A stretch of 64,000 bases of DNA from the NCBI GenBank assembly GCA_949316235.1, contig OX438752.1:1325001-1389000 (forward strand). Reading direction: 5' to 3'. The notes beneath the pieces were generated by a model. It made no database searches. It was not told where the DNA came from and saw only the letters and a list, made by a program, of their open reading frames with translations. Both the position numbers and the translations under genes were made by a program. Below, piece by piece: positions 42,561 through 53,322 of the stretch. Position 1 is the first letter of the stretch. Every line of letters starts with the position of its first letter. The stretch comes from Oegoconia quadripuncta (taxonomy: Eukaryota > Arthropoda > Insecta > Lepidoptera > Autostichidae).

Positions 42561-43439
42561 CGCGCAATTATTTTTACTGGATTTTTCTATAATGTTGCAG
42601 AAGATGCTAATATCTCCTAAAACAATTTTCCCAAAAATTAATCAATTGCTACTTTATATTTTCTAAAAATAATTTATTGAGGCGCGTGATGTTTGCCCTC
42701 GGTGAAATTTTTCTTAAATAAAGAAGTAAGATGGATTTTTTTTTGGAAAATAGTTACAGGAGTTCTAAGTATATTATCCGATCTATTTTATCCCTGACAG
42801 GTACTCTATCCACGTGCAAAAAATCACGACCTTTTAGAATAATCTTAAAGAAGTTAAGAAATTCCTAGAACTAAAAACTACTAAAAACGGTCCATGGGTG
42901 AGATGTCCACTCTTTAACTGACTTCAAAAAAGTAGGTTTGTGTATCACTAAGAAATATATTTAATGCGACGTAATTTATTATATATAAATCCTTTTGTCG
43001 GATAATCGCTTGTCGAGCTTCAGTGTGTCGCACAAGCGTGCATTCGAAATATGGTGAGTCGCTGTACAGTTTTGTCGCACAAGCATTCATCGCATATCGA
43101 TTTGTCGATGTCAAATTATTCACTCGTTCTGTATCAATGCTTGGAAATTATGGCCACCCTAGCAATATGTGGGGTAATGCATATAAATAATTACAATAAA
43201 GAATTACAACAATAAGAATTATGAAATAATTCACCTAGTCGTCAAGGGACTACAGTTGCGCACACGCACGCCCCACTTTCGTAGCCTAATTACATTTTGA
43301 TGACCACCAGCGTTCAAGATGCGCTAACAATAATTACAATCAACTTGACTTCAGTAATTATGTATATTAGAAAGTGTAATAGGTACATACTGGATGTACT
43401 CTTCTGATGTTGGCATATTTTCGAGTCAAAATCATAATC
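42561..43439. other. Unassigned sequence
   Basis: No exon or repeat family recognised. 42900-43130 has several 'tgtcg' words and an open minus frame without support. Confidence 0.4.
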
Positions 43440-43720
43440 AAAAAAATATTTATTTCGTAGGATAAAAATTATCACTTGAAAACGTCACATTTTTCATCTT
43501 ATAATTAAAGTTTTTGACATTATTGCTCATTCACAAAGCTGATTCCCCAGAGGAGAACGAGTAAGAAACTCAAGGGTTGCTCTTTTAAAATAAGTTTGGG
43601 TTACAATTATATTATATTGTATAATTAGACTGAATATCGCCGAGCGGCCTATGTCCATGCTTGCTTATCATCCAGATAGTCAGAAATTTTATAATAGCCT
43701 TTGGTAAATAATCTCGCAAT
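43440..43720 (-). mobile_element. LINE family 3, 3' UTR and last codons
   Basis: 'tatttcgtaggataaaaatt', 'gaggagaacgagtaagaaac', 'gccgagcggcctatgtccat'. Ends at 'taataatctcgc', so only about 15 codons of ORF remain. Confidence 0.85.
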
Positions 43721-43854
43721 AAAGTCGCAACCAAAAATAATATTTAAATAATTTAAGCGCTTAACAAGCAAAAACTCCACAGCATATTAGGTATTTTGTA
43801 TCATAGACTATCATATTCCAAAATTAGTTTTCTTTAAATTCAGCTTAAATAGCT

Positions 43855-44160
43855 TCATTTCAAAATGTATCCTATAGTAACTCTAGTGTACTCATTACAA
43901 GACGTATCTAACAATACTTTGCACTTTAAAATGTATCCTATGATAACTCTAGTGTACTCATAACAAGACGTATCTAACAACACTTTGCACTTTAAAATGT
44001 ATCCTATGATAACTCTAGTGTACTCAAAACAAGACGTATCTAACAATACTTTCCACTTTAAAATCGGTCAATCCGTTAGAAATCTACACACGAAAACATT
44101 ACCCTCCTTCCTTACTGTTTTTTCAGACACAATGACCAGTCTAAACCCTAAAAAAAAATA
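43855..44160 (-). mobile_element. CCCGACTGCCC-family element with a 66-bp segment tripled
   Basis: 'aaaatgtatcctat...gcacttt' repeats at 43862, 43928 and 43994. It is followed by 'aaaatcggtcaatccgttag' and 'acattaccctccttccttac', the end of the family also present at 57929-58630. In that copy the 66-bp segment occurs once. Confidence 0.8.
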
Positions 44161-44180
44161 CGTCAAGCGCCTGTCAATTG

Positions 44181-44391
44181 GTTAGTGGTAGGGCATTTTA
44201 AATGTCCGCCTGGCTAGCTACCACCATCTTATCTAAATCTGCCGCCAAAGAGCAATGTTAATAGCATTGTTGTGTTCCGGTTGTCAGAGATAAGATAGCC
44301 AGTCCTCTAAAAAATGGGGGTTCCGGGTCAGTACGCTACCACCTTATATTCACTTAACATCAGGTGTGATTGACCTGTTGTGGATAAAAAA
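44181..44391 (+). mobile_element. SINE C, 5' truncated
   Basis: Starts in the body (ggttagtggtagggcatttt); short 3' deletions; ends 'gttgtggat' and A's. Confidence 0.85.
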
Positions 44392-44574
44392 AATAATTAT
44401 ATAAGTCTTATAGACAAATCATAGCTTAGATAGTACGTAAGTGTTGTTTCTTATCTTCTGTTTTTTACTTTAGTTAGACAGGCATTTTTCTGGAAAATCA
44501 GGCATTTTAGGCACCCTACCTCGGTTTGGAAATGGTAAACCCATTGCGTCGATTTTGGCGTGTGTAATGTAATG

Positions 44575-44859
44575 TTTGGTCTATTACGTCATATGTCTGT
44601 AAGAGACAAGAGCTCTGAACAATAGACCATTGTAATATTATCTTTTTAATAATGCACTATTTGACAGGTCAGAGACTACTGTAACAAAGAGAGTTCGGCA
44701 GACAAATATTAGGTCCTTACCTATGAAATTGGCGTTTTGTATGAAGAATTCCATTAAGACTGTTTTCTCCATACAAACATTTTTCATTTTTTTTTGGGAA
44801 CGGCAAATCCAAATTTAGCTAAACTTTGTGTGTATTATCGGATAACATTAAGTTAAGTA
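44575..44859 (-). repeat. Interspersed repeat R, copy 2
   Basis: Inverse of 31633-31912 with about 95% identity by eye. Both copies end in the same words. Confidence 0.8.
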
Positions 44860-45748
44860 CAAACGTCTTCGAGCAATTAATTTAGATTTCAAATAGAGAA
44901 CTCATATCCTTTTATGTTTATATTTTACATTTGAAAGAAAGAAGGGAAGAGTGTTTATTGCCAAATTTCGTAGGTATAACATTTTGCATATATATTTTTT
45001 TAATCTTATTTATTTTTAAGAGGGATTATTCAAATGCTGAATATGCCACCCTCATCATTGAATACAAAGTAGTACCTAGTTACCTATATAAATCATATAT
45101 TTCTAATTCTAATACATAGCTCTACCATTTTGTACACCCTTCCAGAAGGGTGTACAGAAGGATGCCGGCATCCTCCGACATCGGGGCATTAAATGTATTT
45201 GTGGCAAAGGGATTGGGCGTCAGCATTTGCTGCTAATATGTCGTATGGCAATTGACAGCGCTGGTTTTCAGAGCAACCCCTCTCTCACTTAGGTTTTCAA
45301 AATAAAAAACAACACAGTCAGACGCGTTCCCACATACACTTATATGTGTGAGAAAAAAAAAATTAAGTTTGTCAAATTAATAACCTCAGGGCTCGAGTCC
45401 TATTGGCGCTTGGCCTGTCCTTCTTTAAATCTCTTAAAATTGTGATTCATTATCAATCTAACCTTTACGTGAGCCCGCCCCCGACCGACTTTTTGTAGTT
45501 AATAGATAATTATACAAAATGCAATACAAATACAAAAAGTTTTTATTTTCTCTCACAAAAATGTAGGTTCAATATTTAACAATAGCTGCTTAAAATTATG
45601 ACATATATAAAATTATAATTAGATATTCGTTAAATTTTGCATGCTCAAAAGGCAGAATCTAATGAGCCTTATTTTTAATATTAAAACACCCTTGTGGACA
45701 TATATTGTGGCAAAATAAATAATTTGAATAATTTGAATTTGAATTAGG
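44860..45748. other. Unassigned sequence
   Basis: 45133-45160 has a short hairpin (acacccttccagaagggtgt). 45240-45285 resembles the inverse of 19770-19800. No gene seen. Confidence 0.4.
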
Positions 45749-45895
45749 ACCGATAATCGAGCCGATTTTTTCCTCAATACTTTTAATACCGATATTGTGA
45801 TCGATTTTTTTGTAGGACGTGGGCATTGAAACATTGCAATCGGTACGTTCCATTAATCGCCTACAAAAAATCGGTCACCGATTATCGGCCGGTTG
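45749..45895. mobile_element. Small MITE with 'ggaccgataatcg' ends
   Basis: 'ggaccgataatcgagccgat' plus ttttt is inverted imperfectly as 'aaaaaatcggtcaccgatta, tcggcc'. ~147 bp. A second, split copy lies at 23380-23935. Confidence 0.6.
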
Positions 45896-46344
45896 AAGCC
45901 TTAAACTAAGAAATCAGCAGATACTGACGGCCCGTGCAGCCCGCTAACGAAGAATGTTAATTGGAGTATCAACCGCTGCCCGGCTTTCCTCGACTTCTTA
46001 CAACTAGATGTTTTATTTCTTTTGATATTAAAACTTGACATTTAGTTTTACTACATCTCCTTTTACAAAGCTTGATATTTAGGTTGTATTATATATCACT
46101 TTTACATCAAATGTCATAACTAAAAAAAAAAAAAAAAAAAAACTAATAAAAATCTTTTTTAAAGAATACATGGGGCACACTAAAATGTTTGCCCTTCTAG
46201 CTAATCGGAACTATTTGAATTACGAATGTTATATTTTTTAAACGACTTGTAACCTTCTTAGTAAAAAAAAAATGCCGGGAAATAATTTGTCAATTGTTTT
46301 TTATCACACATCAAAGTTCTACGTACGCAACGAAAATGGAAAAT
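45896..46344. other. Unassigned sequence with an A-run
   Basis: 46122-46141 is a run of 20 A's. No recognised gene. Confidence 0.4.
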
Positions 46345-46520
46345 TAAGTCGAAAAGATTTTAGAGCGATGATTTTTTTATGATTTTAAAAGTTCTCTCTC
46401 TCAGCAAGACTGTGCCGCTCGTCTTCAAAATGCTTTTGGGAGAGAAGCACCTTGTTTGAGCACAGTGAGGCGATGGTTTGCTGAATTTGAGAGAGGTCCG
46501 GTTTTTTTATATGACGAATT
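46345..46520 (+). pseudogene. mariner transposase, N-terminal fragment
   Basis: With a frameshift in a T run near 46372, it encodes FRAMIFYDFK, then SSLSQQDCAARLQNAFGREA, PCLSTVRRWFAEFERG. This matches the helix-turn-helix DNA-binding region of mariner (Mos1-like) transposases. The catalytic part is absent and the frame stops at about 46527. Confidence 0.75.
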
Positions 46521-47344
46521 TGATTGAATTGAATGATAATATGCACAAAATTCTGTTTTGCTGCGGTGCATGCAAGAATATAATAAATATTTCTTGGAAG
46601 TTGATATTTTTAATGTTAAATTCACTAAATTTAAGAATTCAGTAGTTGAGGTTGTAAAGAGGTTGGACCTTGCGCGCCCAAATGCATGAGGTTTCGTTTC
46701 GTTTTAAAATTGTTTCCATTCAAAGGTATTTGTTTATTACACTCCATCCACATTCTACACTCTCTCACTCACACATACACACAAATGATGTATAGCAATG
46801 CCTTAGTTTTTAGCTTATTTACTATCAAAGTTAGCTGAGTACCAGTTAATATACCAGGTTGTACAATTATTATTTTTTTGAAGCTTTATTCATGAAGTGC
46901 ATTGTAGATTTTTTTTGTACAATAAAGTGTATTTGATTGATTGATTGATTGATATTCAAATTGCAAATGAGAAATCTCTATAAATTTGGCTTTAGAAATT
47001 TTAAGAAATATTTTTAAATGTAATTATATGCTGTGTGATTTCTATATAAATAAATAAAATAAAAAAAAAATATTATTTGTCCAATATTGTTGTCGAGGGT
47101 TTCCTACATTTCTAATTTATAGTCATCGTTTAACATAATTCCTTCCTCGCATGCGTTAAACGATGCCACACTCATTGTAATCAATGTTTGGCATCCTACA
47201 TCCATTTACGGATTTGCGGAAGCACTAGCTTGGAATGAACGGAATTCATAGTTATGTATCAAAAATTCATTGTCGTAAAGCAAAACAGTTTTGCTCGACA
47301 TAATCGCCGCTCGCCACTAGTCTGTACCGCTGCAATTAATACCA
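46521..47344. other. Mostly unassigned
   Basis: 46900-46950 (gtacaataaagtgtatttga, (TTGA)n) is an RTE-like tail. 47125-47165 has a small inverted pair (cgtttaac / gttaaacg). No exon seen. Confidence 0.45.
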
Positions 47345-47585
47345 ATGGGTACATCATCATCAGCCCGCCAACATCCCACTGCAGGGATATAGGCCTTCAC
47401 TCGTATATGAGGGAGTATGAGCCGTAGTCCACCACGCTGACTCATTGCGATAACAGTTGGATAAATGCACATAAGTAATTAAATTAAATTTAAAAACTCC
47501 TTGGTACATTGGCCTACCTGGGATCGAACCCGGACCTCCTAAATTGAGAGACCGCGTCTTAACCGCTGAGCCACCGACGCTCCAC
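47345..47585 (-). mobile_element. SINE D (tRNA-derived)
   Basis: On minus: A-box-like 'gtggctcagcggttaagacg', B-box-like 'ggtccgggttcgatcccagg', then a body ending 'gtggactacggctcatactc', 'cctgcagtgggatgttggcg' and gatgatgatg. A different family from A-C. Confidence 0.8.
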
Positions 47586-47639
47586 CAATTGGTACATTTA
47601 AGAAAAACTTTAAAAAAGTTATAAAACCAGGCTATGGTA

Positions 47640-48190
47640 ATAAATAAATACATAAATATAAATATTTCGGACACTTACACCAATAATCTAGTCCCAAACT
47701 AAGCAAAGCTTGTACTGTACACTAGATAACGGATACATACATACGGATACATAAATATTTATATAAACATCCATGACTCGGGTATAAATGTTCATATTCA
47801 TTACACAAACATTTACCCCTCGCGGGATTCGAACCCGCAACCGTTGGTTTCGCTGACAGGGTCACCATCCACTAACACAACAATACTATTAACATTGCTG
47901 TTTTGGCGGCAGATTTAGATATGATGGTGGTAGCTAACCAGGCGGACATTTAAAATGCCCTACCACCGACCAAACCGAGTACTTAAACATGTACCCCGCT
48001 GGGGATCGATCCCGCAACCACCGATTCGTAAACCCTACGTTGTTTACATTAAGCTACGAAGCCGGTTGTCAAATAAAAGATAGCTAGTCTCTCAAATAAG
48101 ATAAGGTTTCCGGGTCAGTATGCTTCAACTTTCGGCCTCATCTTCACTTAGCGTGAAGTCAAGTGCTAACCCTTTGTGCATACAAAAAAA
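47640..48190. mobile_element. SINE B (minus) abutting a SINE C with inverted 5' half
   Basis: 47640-47878 is reversed SINE B, its head cut at 'ccatccactaacaca'. 47879-48058 is the SINE C 5' half in reverse; 48060-48190 is its 3' half in forward orientation. The two halves together cover nearly the whole SINE, so the 5' half appears inverted in place. Confidence 0.75.
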
Positions 48191-48770
48191 TACAATCCAA
48201 TACAAATACTATTTATTGCGCAAAATAATTTACAATATTTTTTTATGAAAACAATAGAACATAATTAGGCGGTCTTATCACTAAACCCAGAGCTATGGGA
48301 CATTTGTAGGTAGAAAAACAGGTAGGTTGCACGATACTACCAACTAAAGAAATAATTATAGATAAGTATGCATAAATATAATAATATATATCATATTAAT
48401 AGACTTACTTAATAATATAAATAAATAAATATATATCCTTATATGTCCTTATACCCAAAGGTTGCCTGGAAGAGATCGATTTTAGTGATAAGGTCGCCAA
48501 ATTGTACATTCTATTCTTATTTATTTATTTATTATTTAACACTTTATTGTATATAAGCATACACGTCAAACAAAACAAAAAACAGGAGAATATTAAAATA
48601 TACAAAGGGCGAGCTTATCTCTATAAGAGATCTCTTCCAGAAAACCTCAGTAAGGAGACAAATTGATGAGGTAACGTAAAAGTATACAGCGAGAGAGATT
48701 CTTACCACTTTTCTGAAACTGTATTTTCTTTTCTGTTGTTCAATAAAGTGTATTTGTATTGTATTGTATT
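48191..48770. mobile_element. Cluster of RTE-like LINE tails in both orientations
   Basis: 48190-48330 minus (ccaatacaaatactatttat, 'ggcggtcttatcactaaa'). 48440-48510 plus (tccttatacccaaaggttgc, 'ctggaagagatcgat'). 48535-48700 minus-type (aacactttattgtatata). 48700-48770 plus (cttaccacttttctgaaact, (GTATT)n). Confidence 0.6.
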
Positions 48771-49311
48771 GTATATATAAATACTTAATATATAGTATAC
48801 AAAAATACTTTAGTTTCTTAAGTTAATTAGACATAGACATAGAAATTTTATTCAGTGCAACAATACATTGTCTTCTTCTTCAATTTAAAAGCTATGCTCT
48901 TGTCGGTGGAGTAACGATCATGTCTCTCTACTTTTCGCCCTCGTTTTAACCTCTTGGTACAATACATTGTACAGAACCATAAATATAATTATTATCATAC
49001 AAGAAGAAATCTTAGAATAATGCACAATATAATTGTAGCAGCAGTAGGCTTGCTGGCTCAGCTAACGCTGCAAACGCTGAACGCGCTTACAACACTGATA
49101 ATTCTGCCAGTGTCTCAAGTGGAAAGTGACGTTCAGCTTAAAATAGAATTTTGGAAGTAAATAAATAATTAGTGGGATGGTAGCAGTATTGGTTATTTGT
49201 TATATAATATGTACTAATATGTATTTCGTTTGAAAAGCGTACTGGGTTGAGTTAGTTATTAATATTATAAATTGTATAGTCAGTTTCAAAATTGCAGTCA
49301 CAGGTGCCACT
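48771..49311. other. Unassigned sequence
   Basis: The open frame 48954-49160 lacks motif or splice support. Confidence 0.4.
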
Positions 49312-49400
49312 GGACGGATTAAGTTTAACGTTGCTCTTTGGCGGCTGACTTAGATAAGATGGTAGGCTTAAAATGCCTTACCACCAACTACTATTCTATT
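49312..49400 (+). mobile_element. Degenerate SINE C body fragment
   Basis: 'ggcggctgacttagataaga' and 'taccaccaacta' match the reversed body words of SINE C weakly. Confidence 0.4.
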
Positions 49401-49674
49401 GTATTACATTTACAAATGTGGTACTGTAGCCTCTTCCCCTTCCCACTGTTGTTAGTAACCGGTTGTTAGCGGGCTGATAATCTCAGTAATGAGCTGATCC
49501 GCTCTGTAAGCGGCCAGTTAAATCTAGTTAGCTACAACGAAACAGTTAACTACCCAATTAATCTAATTACCACGTAATTAACTATTATTTTACATAAATA
49601 TTTAGTTTCTGCTACTGTTCGGTTGAAATATAAATTATTCGAGCGACCGCTTTCTTGGATTTAGGTTTGATGGA

Positions 49675-49812
49675 TTGGTGTAGTGGTAGTGATCTTGTCT
49701 TTGAAACTTACAGTTGCGGGTTCGAGTCCCGATAGGGAGAAATCTCTTTAGAGACCTTTGTACATATTTTCTGACTGTAATCTGTTTGTTTTTATGTTGC
49801 AATAAAAAAGAA
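49675..49812 (+). mobile_element. SINE E (tRNA-like head, LINE-like tail)
   Basis: Head 'ggattggtgtagtggtagtg', B-box 'cagttgcgggttcgagtccc', then 'aatctctttagagacctttg' and 'gttgcaataaaaaag', a tail like that of the RTE-type family. Confidence 0.6.
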
Positions 49813-49879
49813 TGTAAACAAGTACAGAAATCTAATCCCGAAGTAAATGCTTATTTAAAGATTTATATATGTTTATTCA

Positions 49880-50150
49880 CCTACTTGGTGTAGTGGTTAG
49901 CAACTCTGACCACTATACCAAAAGGTTGCGGGTTCGAATCCCGCTAGGGGCATATGTTTGTGTGATGATTACGGACATGTGTACCCGAGTTATGGATGTT
50001 TTCATTTATAATGAGTATTTATGTACAAAAAAAAAGTACTTATGTAGTATATCAAACATCTGGTATCCACAACACAAGCCTATAGTTGCTTTCTGTGGAA
50101 CTAGATGGCGCTGTGTGTATGTCTAAGGATATTTATTATTATCATTATTT
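49880..50150 (+). mobile_element. SINE A, near full length
   Basis: Head starts at 'cctacttggtgtagtgg'; body to 'gtgtgtatgtctaaggatat'. The 'tatcccgataaagtgagtat' words that follow, and the repeated 'tatgtctaaggatatttat' at 50185, suggest insertion into the dispersed cccgcggga repeat. Confidence 0.9.
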
Positions 50151-50349
50151 TTTTTTATCCCGATAAAGTGAGTATTCCCGCGGTATGTCTAAGGATATTT
50201 ATTTATTCGTTATCCGTCCCAGGCTTTAGACATGTTTTTTTTTCAAATGTTTGAAGTTCATATATATTTATAGCATTACACATGTCATAATTACAATACA
50301 AAAAAAGGTAAATACTAACATACACATGTACCTTGTCAGGCATGACAAT

Positions 50350-50840
50350 CAAAATCAAAAAAATATTTATTTCGTAGGATAAAAATTATCACTTGAAAAC
50401 GTCACATTTTTTTATCTTATAAAGTTTTTGACATTATTGCTCATTCACAAAGTTGATTCCCCAGAGAAAACGAGCAAGAAACTCAAGGGTTGCTGTTTTA
50501 AATAAGTCTGGGTTACAGTTTATTGTATTGTGTAATTAGACTGAATACCGCCGAGCGGTCTATGTCCATGCTTGCTTATTATCCAGAAAGTCAGAAATTT
50601 TATAGTAGCCTTTGGTAAATAATGTCTGTTTTATGATGGTTTTGAATTAATTTAAAGGTAAATTTTGAATGTCCACTGGAACCTTATTATAAAAGCGTAT
50701 ACATTGCCCCTTAAATGACTTAGTGACTTTGTGTAAACGGGTGACATGAACAGCAAGTTTATTTTTATATCTGGTTAATAACATTATGTACCTATATCAC
50801 TATTTTTCTTAAACGATTCTAGATTTTTTTCTTCTTGATG
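50350..50840 (-). mobile_element. LINE family 3, ORF end and 3' UTR
   Basis: Best family 3 copy here: 3' UTR 50355-50530, then codons on minus for the 'YYKISDFLDNKQAWT'-like end, NLPLN.FK and the 'cattgccccttaaatgactt' stretch up to 50840. Confidence 0.85.
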
Positions 50841-51254
50841 TGGAGCAATTAATGTTGTTATGAGTACTAATATTTACATGTTAGTTATGTAGCTACATAT
50901 GTATTCGTCAGTCAATCGATGTGCTACTGCGGAGGAACGAGCTCGGCCGCCGCGGGAGCGGAGTTGAATAGCGATAGTACCTTGCTTGCCTACTGGCACT
51001 ATGCCGCCTCGACGAAAATAAAAATAAAATAAAATAAAAAAGTGTTTATTTCTTAAATAACTTTTACAGAGTTTTGCAGGGGCCTTCCAGAAAGTAGTCT
51101 TTCGACACTTGTGTGGAAGTGCACCGCGTCTTCCAGACGGATCTACAGAGTATTATTTAAGGAAAAGACTTATTATTATGTTAGTAAAAATTAACCTATT
51201 TTAAATGTTATGGTTTTCTTTTAATCTTAGTTCCTATTTTAAGTTTGCTATGTT

Positions 51255-51256
<2 letters not shown>
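50841..51256. other. Unassigned sequence
   Basis: A GC-richer patch at 50930-51015 (gcggaggaacgagctcggcc, 'gccgcgggagcggagttgaa') is not splice-bounded in any open frame I can defend. 51020-51160 may be a reversed LINE tail. Confidence 0.35.
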
Positions 51257-51324
<68 letters not shown>

Positions 51325-51431
51325 TGTTTGTGTGTGAGTTGCGAGAAAAATTGCACACTCATGTATGAGTCGAGGATATGCACTAGACTTACTTTAGTAA
51401 CTTATTAGTAATCTGTGACTAGACACATTTT

Positions 51432-51463
<32 letters not shown>

Positions 51464-51465
51464 GG
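51257..51465 (+). repeat. (TG)n microsatellite and poly-T tract
   Basis: 51258-51330 is (TG)n with interruptions. 51391-51419 repeats 5896-5924. 51427-51463 is mainly T. Confidence 0.95.
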
Positions 51466-51591
51466 GATTGCTCTTGAAGATTACCTGTGAAGACGATGTT
51501 TAAAATAAGTGATTATGTACTGTTTGGAAGACAAACTATCACAAAATATGTTAGACTAATGTAAATATGTAATATTATATGATGTTCCGAA

Positions 51592-52025
51592 TTTGGTTGG
51601 TGGTAGGGCATTTTAAATGTCCGCCACCATCTTATCTAAATCTGCCGCCAAGCAGCAATGTTAATAAGCATTGTTGTGTTCCGGTTGTCAGAGATAAGAT
51701 ATACACCGTGTAACGGTTAAGTGTAGTCATATTTTAAGGGCTTGTTCTACCCATCAATACGAACAACTTTTACTATGGGGGCAACTTCGAAATCGCGAAA
51801 AAAAAATGAGCTGTTCCATAGAAAATTTCAATAACCTCCCGATGCAATGTATGAAACAGCTGATTTTTTTTTCGCGATTTCGAAGTTGCCCCCATAGTAA
51901 AAGTTGTTCGTATTGATGGGTAGAACAAGCCCTTAAAATATGACTACACTTAACCGTTACACCCTGTATAGCCAGTCCCCCAAATGTGTTGGGGTTTCCG
52001 GGTCAGAACGCTTCCACCTTCGACT
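51592..52025 (+). mobile_element. SINE C, 5' truncated, split by a hairpin MITE
   Basis: The body starts at 'ggttggtggtagggcatttt'. The sequence 'gagataagaTA|gccagtccc' is interrupted after 51701 and resumes at 51969. It is lost again at 52025, where a LINE family 1 tail begins. Confidence 0.9.
51702..51968. mobile_element. Tc1/mariner-like hairpin MITE, TA target duplication
   Basis: 267 bp. Left arm 'tacaccgtgtaacggttaag...ggggcaacttcgaaatcgcg' is inverted, almost perfectly over ~115 bp, at the right end. TA lies on both sides (51700-51701, 51969-51970). The central spacer is ~35 bp. Confidence 0.9.
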
Positions 52026-52180
52026 TTTTTTAAAAAAAGAGCAACCTCTCGGTTTTCTTGCTTGTTCCTCTCAGGTGAAAATTGCCTTTTGAACAAGCAG
52101 TAGCTTAAAAAATGTAATAACTGACTATTTTAAGTGTATCCTGTGTACCTACAAAATAAAGCATTTTTTGATTTTGATTT
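52026..52180 (+). mobile_element. LINE family 1, 3' UTR
   Basis: 'aagagcaacctctcggtttt', 'gcctttgaacaagcagtag'-type sequence, 'gtgtacctacaaaataaagc' and (TTTTGA)n. Confidence 0.85.
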
Positions 52181-52404
52181 TCGTACCTTTAGGCATATGC
52201 CCAACCCCACGGCAAATATAAGAATACAATGGACAATATGGAAAAGTAGTATATTATTATTTTAAACAACTGCTTAAATAGACGTATTTTTATGGAGATA
52301 CTAGAATTTCATGTAACTTTACACCAAGTAAATAAGCACGTATTGAAATGAACTAACATCACGTAACATATATTTGTCTAAATCTGTCCGTTTGTTTGTT
52401 ACAG

Positions 52405-52467
52405 CAAACCTTGGAGACGGGCGCGGGCGGCGGGGGGGTCGTCAACCTCGAGACCTTGGAGGCTAAG
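52405..52467 (+). CDS. Host gene exon 3
   Basis: Acceptor 'tttgtttgttacag', donor 'AAG/gtcagtgac'. Exactly 63 bases, phase 0 on both sides, in frame with exon 2: QTLETGAGGGG, then VVNLETLEAK. The Gly run sits between two Leu/Glu-rich pieces; LETLEAK may start a helix that continues in the next exon. Being symmetric, the exon could be skipped without a frameshift. The next exon is not found in the remaining 11.5 kb of the window. Product not recognised. Confidence 0.75.
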
Positions 52468-52577
52468 GTCAGTGACCTCTCACCTCACACGGTGTTACAA
52501 TTATTATGTATAACACGAATTAACAGCATGTACGGTACCAGACGGTAGGAGTACTTCAAAACAGAATTCTCACCCCT

Positions 52578-52683
52578 GAAAACTTAGGTACGGTTAGCTG
52601 CAGAGAAACATGGCCCCCGTTCATGTTGTCATAATGTGAAAAGGGGGTCATATTTCTCTGTAGCTAACCGTACCTAAGTTTTC
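52578..52683. repeat. 106-bp hairpin MITE
   Basis: 'gaaaacttaggtacggttag, ctgcagagaaacatggcccc' is inverted at 52643-52683 with two or three mismatches and a ~20-base loop. It starts 110 bp after exon 3. Confidence 0.8.
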
Positions 52684-52909
52684 ACGAGTAACTGTACATT
52701 GGTTAAAAATGTGGTGTTTTTTTTTATGATTAGGATTATATAGGATACGCGTTTGACCAGAATCTCACCTGATGGAAAGTGACGATGTGGCCGAAGATGA
52801 AGCACGCGATCTCAGTAGATGCATATTCACCCGGCTCTTGAAGATCCAAAGGTTGTAGGATTCAGGAAAGACTGACGCCGCAACGGAGTTCTGGCTTGGG
52901 TTTTAGCCG

Positions 52910-53146
52910 ACTGCCCAAGAAAAGAGGGTAATGTTTTTCCGTTATGTATGTCCGTTCCTTTGGTGCATCCTGTAACCTAAACGCCTTGACCGATTTCGAA
53001 GTGCATTATGTCGTTACATTCGTCTTAATACCTGGCGTGTCATTGGATACATTTCATGGTAAAAAAATTCAACATGGCGTCCGCAAAATACACTATATGC
53101 TGTCGGGTTTTTATTATTACCCGACTGCCCAAGAAAGGAGCGTAAT
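52910..53146 (+). mobile_element. CCCGACTGCCC-family element plus a second, partial left end
   Basis: Starts 'ccgactgcccaagaaaagag' and runs through 'cttgaccgatttcgaagtgc' to 'atatgctgtcgggtttttat' (53115). A new left end 'acccgactgcccaagaaagg' then follows at 53116-53146, in tandem. Short inverted ends (cccgac/gtcggg). Confidence 0.7.
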
Positions 53147-53322
53147 GTTTTACCCTTCGCCTAGTAGATGGTGGAATAAGATTATGTAATTCCAACGCAC
53201 ACTCACCTACTTGAAAAGTGTTTGTTGATTGTATTTTTAAGAAAATTACCTGCGCAAAACCAAAGATTCTTTCATTTTTAGACAATTTTCCAAAAATCCA
53301 CTCGTCTTAAAAAAGTGCTACT

